NCBI GenBank assembly: GCA_951799425.1
Contig: OX637401.1
Location: 14,657,501-14,721,500, forward strand
Source of the DNA: Ilex aquifolium
Lineage: Eukaryota > Streptophyta > Magnoliopsida > Aquifoliales > Aquifoliaceae
Direction of reading: 5' to 3'
Length of the DNA: 64,000 bases
Both the position numbers and the translations under genes were made by a program. Shown here piece by piece: positions 55,651-64,000 of the stretch. Within the stretch, counting starts at the first letter, position 1. The number at the start of each line of letters is the position of its first letter. Below the pieces are notes generated by a model. That model was not told where the DNA came from. It did no database searches and saw nothing but the letters and a program-made list of their open reading frames with translations.

Positions 55651-56545
55651 AGTTAGAAATTAATTAAATTTTAGCTCTGCAACTTGAATTCCTTCAGAAG
55701 AGACAATGTGACCAAGAATGATTCTCTTTCGAACCATGATGTGACATTTCTCCCAGTCGAGTACAAGGTTCTTTTCTTCACATCGGATTAAAACTTTCTC
55801 AAGATTTGAAAGACAGTCATCATAAGAATCACCAAAAAACAGTAAAATCATCCATAAAGACTTCAAGAAAATGCTTAACCATATCACTGAAAATACTAAG
55901 CATACACATTTGAAAGGTTGCAGATGCATTGCATAGGCCAAAAGGCTTTCGATAGGCAAAGGTACCAAATGGGCAAGTAAAGCTGTTTTTCTCTTGGTCC
56001 CTAGGGCTATCTCAATGTGAGGCTACCCTTTCTAAAATTTGATCCATAAAAGACAAAGAGAAGTGATCATTTCTTGTCACAGAATTCAATTTTCTATAGT
56101 CAATGCACATTCACCAATCAGATATTATCGTAGTTGGTACAAATTCATTATTCTCATTAGCGACTACAGTGATACTTGATTTTTTTGGAACTACCTGTGT
56201 GGGAACTCACCCACTTAGTATCAGCTATAGGGCAGATTATCTCCACATTCAATAATTTCAACACTTCATTCCTCACCACTTCCTTCATGTTAGGGTTGAG
56301 TCGCCTTTGCATCTCCCTAGATGTTTTGGCATTATCTTCTAGGTATACTTTGTGAGTGCACACTAAGGGACTAATCCCATTGATATCAGCAAGAGTCCAT
56401 CTAATAACACCCTTGTGTTGTTTAAGAAGTTTTAGTCGCATACCTTCTTGTGTTGAATTCAGATGAGAAGAAATTATTACCGGGAACGTCTCCTCCTCCC
56501 CTAAGAATGCATAATTTAGGTCAACCGGTAAAGGTTTCAATTCTA
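55651..56545 (-). pseudogene. Athila #2 reverse transcriptase
   Basis: On minus: LPVDLNYAFLGEEETFPVII, RRLNPNMKEVVRNEVLKLL, a broken centre, ATFQMCMLSIFSDMVKHFL and VFMDDFTVF with the catalytic Asp pair intact, then GDSYDDCLSNLEKVL and GHIVSSEGIQV. One-base insertions (for example near 55845) and stops break the frame. Confidence 0.85.
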
Positions 56546-56856
56546 GATTGGGAACCTTGGCACTTGACGGACCAAGTGCATTGGTTCTTGGCGGAAGCTC
56601 CTCAAACTTTTGCTTCCAATCTCTAACTTCAAGAACATGTGAAGAATTCAGAATAGAAATTAATGCAATAATTTCATAATTATTTTCGTTTAGATTTAAA
56701 GAAGATTAACATTCTAGCAAGCATGCTTCAAGTGGATCCGAATAAGAAGAGTTATAAAATCTATTTGGAATAATGGACTCAATCATGTTCACTTCATGCA
56801 CATCATCATCAACCTCCCTGGTTGTTTACACATATTAAAAATATTCAATTCCAATG

Positions 56857-57545
56857 TCATATTATCATCATACCATTTCTACAGTTAATCAGTGCATTCG
56901 AAGAAGTTAAGAATGGTCGACCTAATATGACAGAAATTTGAGCACTGGTATTTAACACAGGATGTGTATCCAAGATAATGAAATCCATAGGAAAGTAAAA
57001 ATTATCTAATTGGACTAATACATCTTCCATTATGCCTCGCGGTATCTTCACAGAACGGTTAACCATTTGAAGTGTCACCGAAGTGGGTTTCAACTCACCT
57101 AGACTTAACTGCTCATACACCAAATAAGGAAGCAATTCACACTGGCACCCAAATTAAGTAATGCTTGTTCAATTTTATAATTTTTAGTCACACAAGAAAT
57201 AGTAGGACAACCAAAATCTTTATACTTCGGTGGGGTCCTGTGTTGAATGATAAAAGATACTTGTTCAGTCAAAAATGCCTTCTTTTGCACATTTAATCTA
57301 CATTTGACAGCACACAAATCTTTCAAAAATTTTGTGTAAGAAGTTATCTGCTTAATTACATCCAATAGGGGAATGTTGATTTTGACTTGCTTAAAGATCT
57401 CCAACATATCATTATGCATATTTGACTTAATAGAAGTAAACAATCTCTGTGGAAAAGGTGTAGGTATTGGGTACCTCTCAGGCTTAATAATCTTGGGCTG
57501 GTCAAGTTTGGCACCCCCCCTCCATGGGTTTTGAAAATGCCTCAA
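56857..57545 (-). pseudogene. Athila #2 protease
   Basis: On minus: VKINIPLLDVIKQI, CRLNVQKKAFLTEQV and KIEQALLNLGASVNCF, where the usual DLGAS reads NLGAS. After a frameshift: LGELKPTSVTLQMVNRSVK and ILGRPFLTSSNALINCRNG. It parallels Athila #1 at 1260-1860. Confidence 0.85.
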
Positions 57546-57683
57546 GTTTTTGGGCTTGAGTTGGAATTGTTTATCAATTATCTTTCCACTATGGAGTGTG
57601 GTTACAGACTTTACTTACTTGTGTGTAGTGGCAGATGAACTAGAATCACTCACATTAAACTGACCCTGTGGATTTGGTTGTGG

Positions 57684-58975
57684 CTATGCCGGAAACTTAC
57701 CTTTCTCTTGGTGGCACGGAGCAGTGGTCAATTTAGTAAGAGTGCTTCTAATATCATTAATGGTTTTAGTGGTTTGATTATTAAAATATGTCTGACTTTG
57801 CATGAATTGTGAAAACACCTCTTCAAAGTTCCTCTTTGGAGGTGGAGTGTAAAGAAAAAAATTAGAGGAACTCTGTTGAGGTGGTAGTGATGCACGATTA
57901 TCACCCCTCAAACTGAAATTGATATGATTTTTCCACCCAGGAGTATAGGTATTTGAATACGGGTTATTATAAGGCTTTGAGAAGTTATTTGCAGCGTTTG
58001 CTTGATCATGTAAAACTTCTTTCAAAGTAGAAATTGTGGGCCACTCCTTTATAGGATGTTCCGTGATCTCGCAAATACCACAAATTTCTTCTATAGGGAC
58101 AACCTCTATCTCATTAACCTTCTTATACTCCATGGCTTCAACGCTTCTTGAGAATGTGGAAATTCTAGCCCCTAGATCATCATCTTTCCTCAATTGATAT
58201 TTGCCTCCACTCGATGGGGCACTTGTAGTTTTATTTTTAGAAGGCTCATGGGATGAGGTATCTTAAGGTTGTGCATTCTCGGGCAAACGATCCAAAAAAT
58301 CAAAAGCCTCTTCAGGTTCCTTATTCATAAAATCACCATCTTAACAAATTGGCACATTTGAGGAGACAAACCTTCATAAAAAAAACTTAAAACATGTCAG
58401 CTCTCGTAGCCATAATGTGGGCAAGATGCAAACCTATCCCAACTCTGATAAAACAATTTAGACATTTTTTGTGAAAAATTCATGATTTGACATTTAAAGA
58501 GAGTTTGTGCGATGTGTGGGAAAAAAAAAATTTTGAAAATTCTTTTCTGCATCTCTTGCCAGGTGCCTGTGGATCTAGGTCTAAGAAAGTGTATCCAAGT
58601 TTTAGCATTTTGTTTCAATGAGAAAGGGAAACACTTTAACCTAACTGCACTTACCACTGTAATCTGGTCATGGACGGTGGCGCATACCTCCTCAAAATCT
58701 TGAATATGCAAATAAAGATTTTTAGAGCCCATACCATGAAATTTTAGGAGTAATGCAATCATGTCAGGTTTGAAAATAAAATTTGTAGCCTGCAACGGAA
58801 ATATGATGCATGAAGGTGCAGTGTGTCGTGTAGGTTGCAAATATTCATGCAAAGTCCGACCTTGATTAACATGCATATTATCAACATCATTCTTATCATG
58901 ATTACTTATTCTATCATCAGGATCCTCTTGATCGGAAAAATTATTTCTCCTATTGTTAGGAGGATTTGTCGCCAT
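57684..58975 (-). pseudogene. Athila #2 gag
   Basis: ATG at 58975 gives MATNPPNNRRNNFS. The capsid region shows TNFIFKPDMIALLLKFHG, KNLYLHIQDFEEVCATV, AKTWIHFLRP and FYQSWDRFASCPHYGYES. A stop and shift follow near 58397, then the distal gag with the knuckle CGICEITEHPIKEW, whose last Cys is Trp, and a tail QEKGKFPA. Confidence 0.87.
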
Positions 58976-59261
58976 TGTGTGAAGTGTGTGAGATGATTCA
59001 GGTGAGTTAAATAAATTATCAAAAAGATTTACTAATCAATTGTTCACTTGAACCATGATGTCAAGAGCTCATAAAATAATTAAAAGCAACGAGTAAAAAC
59101 AGAAAACAAAAATTAACTGACAAAGAGTAATAAATTTCAGCAAAATAAAAATGGAACGAAGTTATCGAATCTCAGACGAATTGTAAACCACAAAAACCCC
59201 AATAAATGTAACAGTGACTCATTTTCTTTCAACAGTTTCCCCAGCAATGGTGTGAAAAATT
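58976..59261 (-). other. Athila #2 leader and PBS
   Basis: On minus, TCACACCATTGCTGGGGAA (59237-59255) lies a few bases after the LTR end. It resembles TGGCGCCGTTGCCGGGGA (tRNA-Asp type) with several C/T-type changes. Confidence 0.7.
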
Positions 59262-60406
59262 TGCTATAACTTTAACAATATATACTCAAGCGTAGGTTGT
59301 CGCGAAGCAATGAATTTCTCGGGAGTCCGAGGTCGAATTCTCAGGGAATTGTGAAAACGGGAAACACAAAACAAATAAAAGGAACTTGTTTGAATAGAAA
59401 TTTTATCCGGAAAAATAAAGATGAATTGATTAAAATAATAATTAAAATACTAAAGTATCGGGGATACCCTTTTAAATCCACATGACAATTATTAAAGACC
59501 CATTTTCCAAACTCAGTTAAGAATTAGCTAAGGAGTGATCTCAACTGAAATATTTAGCAATAATGATATGAAAACAACAATTATTATAACCAAGAATTTA
59601 TCCGAATAAGTCCAAGAATTCATCTGCAGATTGCAAGCATTCACTGTGCCCGGAGTCTACAATGAATCAAACTCTCCAGCGGGTGAACCCTAGACTTATC
59701 GCGCGTAATAAACCGATTATCTTATGAAAATCCTATTAATTAACTTAAGGATGGAATACCTAGTTATTCGACTCACAGAGAATCTCAAGCATTCGATGTA
59801 CATGGCACAACGAATTAAGAAATTATACAGAGCAAAAACTTTACTAGGAGAAAAGAATTGAATTAACAAAATAAATCAAGCAATTAAAACCTTGGGTAAA
59901 AAACAAAACCGTATTTCATTGAAAGATTCTCCTTAGCCTTAGCTAGGCTTTTAGCCAGACATAATTGAAAATACCACAAAAAGTAAAGAAGAAAACTAGA
60001 AGGCCCCCAAAGATCCCTCTCCTAAAAAACTATTTTCTTATTTATAAATAATGAGGCCAGCAAAACTAGGTCACAACGCAAGGCACAAAAGTCTGAGCAA
60101 GGCAGCTTAATAACACGTGTCCAGACGGAAGTGAGGCACTGTTTGAACGTGTTCGATAGAATGCTTCCCTCATACTTTGAAATCTTCATATCTGCCTATC
60201 AGAATGCTTATTCTCTCCTGAATTTTGACTCTCGTCACTTATCTTTCGTTTACTCTTTAAATTCTCCTTATTTACCTGCAAAACAAGACAAACATTCCAT
60301 AAGAAAGATCAAATCAAAACTTAGGTAAATCAATACACTTAATACTTTACTCAACGTAATTAGTCTCTAACAACTACCAAATTAACATATTATATGAGGC
60401 TAATCA
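59262..60406 (-). repeat. 5' LTR of Athila #2
   Basis: On minus TGATTAGCCTCATATAATATG to ...GTTATAGCA. It aligns along its length with 53940-55121, including TAGGTTGTCGCGAAG and CTTTTAGCCAGACATAATTG. Confidence 0.88.
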
Positions 60407-61200
60407 CCCACCATCTAATGGTATTACAACTTCTAACCCATAAGTCAAGGCATATGAGGTTTACCCTGTTGAGGTTCGAGGAGTGGTTTGGCAAGCCCAT
60501 AACACGTTACGTAACTCTTCGGTCCACCTCCCTTAGCTCTTTCTAGCCTCTTTTTGACCTCGACAAGGATTGTCTTGTTGGATATCCCAACTTCTCTAAT
60601 GTACTGCAAATAAGTTTGGGTTGAGTAATAATTTATGATGTTGAAACCTTTGCAAAGCTATTTGAATGGACCACTATTGAATTGAGGGACGTTTTCGGAG
60701 ACGAGGGCCCGAGGGATGCAGAATCGAGTGATGATTTTTTTTCCATACAAACTTCTTGGTCTCGGTGTCCCATATTTGGTTCAAAGGCTTAGCTTCAATC
60801 CATTTTGTAAAGTAATTTGTGGCCACCAAAAGAAACTTCTTTTTTGCTGGGGCTTTGGGTAAAGGTCCGACAATATCTATCCTTCACTACGCGAATGGCC
60901 ATGGACTAGTAAGGGATTGAGATCCCCGCCTGGCTGCCAAATGATGGGAACGTGTTCTTGGCATTTGGCATATTCTTTCACACATAGCTTGGCATTTTTC
61001 TACATGTAGGGCCACCAATAACCTTGAGAGATTGCTCGAAGTGATAGAGATCGGCCCCAAGTATGAATTTCACATATCCCCTCATGGATTTCGTATAGAA
61101 ATGACCGGATTTTGTCCTCAGGGACACGCGACAGGTAGGGTCCCGAAAATGATTTTCAATACAACTTTTGGTCATTTGAAATCTAGAACCTTGGTTCTTT
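60407..61200 (-). pseudogene. Tat #2 integrase core
   Basis: On minus, with many shifts: a zinc-binding region near 61000 (HEGICEIH, AKCQEHV), the core near 60650-60850 (NGLKLSL, IPRALVSENVPQF), and near 60420-60520 the stretch SYALTYGLEVVIPL, equal to the family block before the integrase C-terminus. It continues at 53939 after Athila #2. Confidence 0.75.
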
Positions 61201-61615
61201 GAGCCTAACCTTCCGTGCTTTCTTGTCGTATTTAGGTAACTCCCCAGTTTCCAAGTATTTCAATATTGGATCCATCCAACTAGACTCGAATTCTCCCAGC
61301 AGGATGGGAAGAATGTTAGTGCCGGTCGAATTGAGCAGGCTGGATTGTGACAAGTACTCAAGCGTTATTTTTTGGGTGATCTCCGAGTTGAGTGCCTAGG
61401 TTAGGCAAGCCAGGGCATCGACATGAGTATTATGAATTCAAGAAACCTGGGATATCTGAATCTTGATGAACCCTTTCGATGACCCATTTGGCTATTCTCC
61501 CGGAGAGGTCTGCTCTTCGGAGGATGGCCTTTAGTGGCTGATCGGTGAGGACAATGATGGGGTGCGCCTTGAAGTAGTATCTCAACTTCTTGGCTGAGGT
61601 TATTAGGGCCAAAGC
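61201..61615 (-). pseudogene. Tat #2 RNase H distal part and trace of second RNase H
   Basis: On minus: ALITSAKKLRYYFKAHPIIV, TDQPLKAILRRADLSGRIAKW, then a jump to IQISQV and HNTHVDALACL. The last is the C-terminal motif of the archaeal-type RNase H, so most of that domain is deleted. SSWMDPILKYLETGELPK follows before integrase. Confidence 0.78.
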
Positions 61616-63127
61616 TGTAAAACCCTATGGTAATTTAATCATAACGTTTTACACCGAAATCAGATGGAGCTAATTTTTAGATAGTAGAAACTAGATCTCT
61701 AGGGCTAGAAAAGTGTATTTCATCAAATTTTTGTGAATCAAATTCATAGTAGGGAAAAGTTGAGCTAGAAGTTAAGGCAAAAAATTGGGTCCACGTTTGA
61801 ACAGGGCTTAACTGCAGTAGTTTGGTTTTTGGCAAAAAATCTGACAAAAATTGAAATATTGGGAGCAAGTAACTTTCACACTCCAATCTTCTATTTGAAT
61901 GCAAATGTAATTTTAACAGCTATCAGGCTTGTGATGACTGTTCAGATGCTAAGCCTATAAATACCCTAAGGCATCCCTTTAGCCATATTTCGTTAGTTTT
62001 CAACCCTAGTTAACCATAGAGAGTGAGAGGGAATGAGAAAACATAAGGATTCGAACGGATTTCAAGTAGGAGATGGATAAAAGCATTAGGGTTTCACCAA
62101 ACATCAAATTAAAGGTAAAGTTTCTTTCTCAAATTCAAGATTGAGGCTAGGATTATTATTATATGCTTTCAATCCTTATATACATACTAGATAGACAATT
62201 ATTAGGATTCTTTTCAACTATGTGAATCGTTTCTTGAGTATAAATAATTTCTATCCAATATTCATCCATTATTTATTGAAAAATCCTAGTTCTTGAATTA
62301 TAAAGCTTATGGAACCATGATTCTTGATTATAGTTGGATTTTATTAAAAAAATTATAGAAATTATCTCATGTATGAGTGGGTGTGATTAACGTGGGTTAC
62401 AATCGACCGAGTATCATAGAGGGGTTAGAAGAATTTCTTACCTTGAGGAGTTTGAAGGTTTCCTAACACTCTTGGTGGGGTTGGTGCCTTGTGATGACCA
62501 AATCACTATTCACTCATGGTGGTTGAGATGGAGGGTTAGTATACTATTTCTCGGAAGTTACGTTAATGCCTATGCGTCGGTATACACTCTTCTAAAAAAT
62601 GGGTCATCCTTGTGAGGATTATATTCTTAATTGGGTATGTGTGTGGGCCAGGATATTCTCGATGTATGGATTCATGTTAGCCAACCTACATGTGTATATG
62701 AGATATGTGTTGATTGTGTTCATATATGTGGCTTAAGGCCTGTTATCTTACTTACTCATGAATTTTTACTATGTTTACCGTAAACCTGAGATCTTATCAA
62801 TTGTCACAGTTCTAATTGAAATCATTGCATGGGATACAAATGCGGATCAGGATGTGGAGATTTAAATATATTTCCTTTGGTTTTGAGTTTTAGATAATGG
62901 TTTAGCAATGTTTTGGATATTTTTCTTTATTACTTAGTTGAAAGATAAGAATTGTTTTTGGTTTTGGATGTAACAAGAAGGTTTTAATTACGTTTTGATT
63001 GGGACTGGTTTAGTTATTTATTTAACGGATGGATGATTTCTATTATTTAAACATTATTTTAGATGCTCTCACGGTTGGATGTTGTGTAGATAGTAATGCC
63101 TTCTAGGGTAGATTTTTTGTCGTTATA
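61616..63127 (+). repeat. solo LTR, gypsy-type (possibly chromovirus), 1512 bp
   Basis: It starts TGTAAAACCCTATGG and ends ...TTTTTTGTCGTTATA. Flanking 5-mers AAAGC (61611-61615) and AACGC (63128-63132) agree at 4 of 5. The host RNase H frame resumes across it (LERVAF to ALALIT). CCTATAAATACCC near 61956 and the following GTTAGTTTTCAACCCTAG look like a TATA box and transcript start. No internal domain is attached; the lineage is uncertain. Confidence 0.8.
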
Positions 63128-63385
63128 AACGCCACCCTCTCTAGGGAGGTGTATCTTGTTTTGGCGTCTAGTAGAGTCTTGTTGACATAATACACCGGCC
63201 TTTGTTCGGATTCGTGCTCCTGAACATTGCTCCACTTACTGCATATTCAAAGATATACAAGTATTGGTAAAATACCTCTCTGGGCTCGGGACAGAGAGAG
63301 TTGGTGAGCCTTTCAGGTAGGCTTTGATTCTCAGCAATGCCAACTTACAACCATCATCTCATATGTCCCCCTTAGCTCTCTTTGG
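63128..63385 (-). pseudogene. Tat #2 RNase H proximal part
   Basis: On minus: LALLRIKAYLKGSPTLSVP, RPVYYVNKTLLDAKTRYTSL, joining the distal half at 61615 after the solo LTR. Confidence 0.78.
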
Positions 63386-64000
63386 TGCCTAAAATAAGGG
63401 TTTAAACTTGTCTGAGGACTTAGATATGAATCGATTAAGAGCCACTAGCATCTCGGTGAGATTTTGCATGCCTTTGACAGTCTGAGGGTTCTGTGTGTCC
63501 GGAAGAGCCTGTATTTGTTTGGGGTTTGCTTCTATCCCCCAGCGTGTAACCCGATATCCTAGGAACTTTCCTGAAATGACGCCAGAAGAACAAGTGGAAG
63601 AATTTAGCTTTAATCTGTAACATCGGAGCGTCTGGAAGGGTGAAGCAAGGTCCCACAAATGGTCCCCTCAATGCCAACTTTTCACTAGCCTATTGTCAAT
63701 GTAGACTTCTATGGTGACCTCAATCTAATGTTTGAACATTTTGTCCATCAGGCACTGAAAGGTGGCTCATGCGTTTTTCACCCCGAATGACTTGACTTTG
63801 TAACAGTACGCCCCTTGTGGGTTTATAAAGGTCGTTTTCTCCTGTTCGGTTCCATAGAGCGAGATTTGATGATATCCCACCCTGGCATCCATAAATGTCA
63901 CGCATTTTTACTCGGCAGTGATTTCCACCAACTAATACATCTTAGGCAGGGGTAATCATTTTTAGGGCATGCCTTGTTGAGATGGGTAAAGTCCATGCAT
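63386..64000 (-). pseudogene. Tat #2 reverse transcriptase (partial)
   Basis: On minus: a region equal to GYHQISLYGTEQEKTTFI and PQGAYCYKVKSFGVKNA in broken frames near 63780-63880, then VYIDNRLVKS near 63690-63720 and SGKFLGYRVTRWGIEANPKQI and LVALNRFISKSSDKFKPLF. The catalytic box position reads YIDN-like, as far as frames allow. The 5' part lies outside the window. Confidence 0.75.

Larger units (their letters stand above)
53940..60406 (-). mobile_element. Athila-type retrotransposon #2, minus strand, internally deleted
   Basis: Related LTRs lie at 53940-55121 and 59262-60406. On minus: 5' LTR starting TGATTAGCCTC, PBS, gag, protease, RT, first half of RNase H, then directly the 3' LTR. 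The rest of RNase H, integrase and any env-like ORF are missing. Flanking 5-mers CTCAA and CCCAC agree at 3 of 5, so the target duplication is weak. It sits inside the integrase of Tat #2. Confidence 0.88.
44940..64000 (-). mobile_element. Tat-lineage retrotransposon #2, minus strand, heavily nested, 5' end beyond window
   Basis: Read on minus from the right edge: RT, RNase H, trace of the second RNase H, integrase, 689-bp array, antisense gene (on +), and 3' LTR near 44940-45825. The integrase C-terminus (53560-53880) is cut off from its core (60410-61200) by the Athila #2 insertion, and the halves join in the same protein region. RNase H is split by a solo LTR. The order equals that of Tat #1. 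All sense domains have multiple stops. Confidence 0.85.

Overview
The window is plant nuclear DNA, probably from a eudicot with a retrotransposon-rich genome. Evidence is the spliced plant-type dCTP pyrophosphatase gene, the Ty3/gypsy Tat and Athila families, a Ty1/copia element, hAT and Mutator-type MITEs, and (TC)n/(TA)n runs. I cannot name the species. One convincing host gene is present (37878-39658). Nearly everything else is nested, decayed mobile DNA.

Layout. 1-10600: an Athila-type element on +, lacking its 5' end in this window. It has gag, protease, RT-RNase H, integrase, an internal polypurine tract, a long spacer, an env-like ORF, the 3' polypurine tract and the 3' LTR. 10600-19850: remnants of a minus-strand Tat-like element (gag fragment, PBS-like site, LTR). 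It is split by a second Athila-type LTR, which is itself split by a minus-strand copia element (11619-17387), and its own LTR holds a hAT MITE (18939-19628). 20137-20574: another MITE. 21267-34098: a nearly complete Tat-lineage element on + with both LTRs, flanked by a 381-bp direct duplication. Downstream of its integrase lie a 55-bp x8 array and two spliced antisense genes on the minus strand.

34480-44900: low-copy-looking, AT-rich DNA with a Mutator-like palindromic MITE, the DCTPP1-like gene (two exons), a LINE endonuclease fragment, a ~1-kb foldback element and short tandem repeats. ~44940-64000: a second, older Tat element on the minus strand. Read in its own direction from the right edge it has RT, RNase H, integrase, a 689-bp higher-order repeat, an antisense gene (on +) and a 3' LTR. 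It is interrupted by a chromovirus-like solo LTR (61616-63127), an internally deleted Athila element (53940-60406), an Athila-type solo LTR (50396-51839) and a hAT MITE (46180-47113).

How the parts relate. In both Tat elements a tandem array and antisense genes with a 'gypsy-type transposon' domain plus coiled coil sit between integrase and 3' LTR. In the first element the antisense exons join through canonical GT-AG introns with frame preserved. In the second the antisense gene has a TATA-like core next to the 3' LTR and an internal ~650-bp triplication of an exon-intron-exon unit. This antisense gene module, and the palindromic CCTACCGGTAGG arrays shared by three Athila-type LTRs and the region before the env-like ORF, are the signals most worth follow-up.
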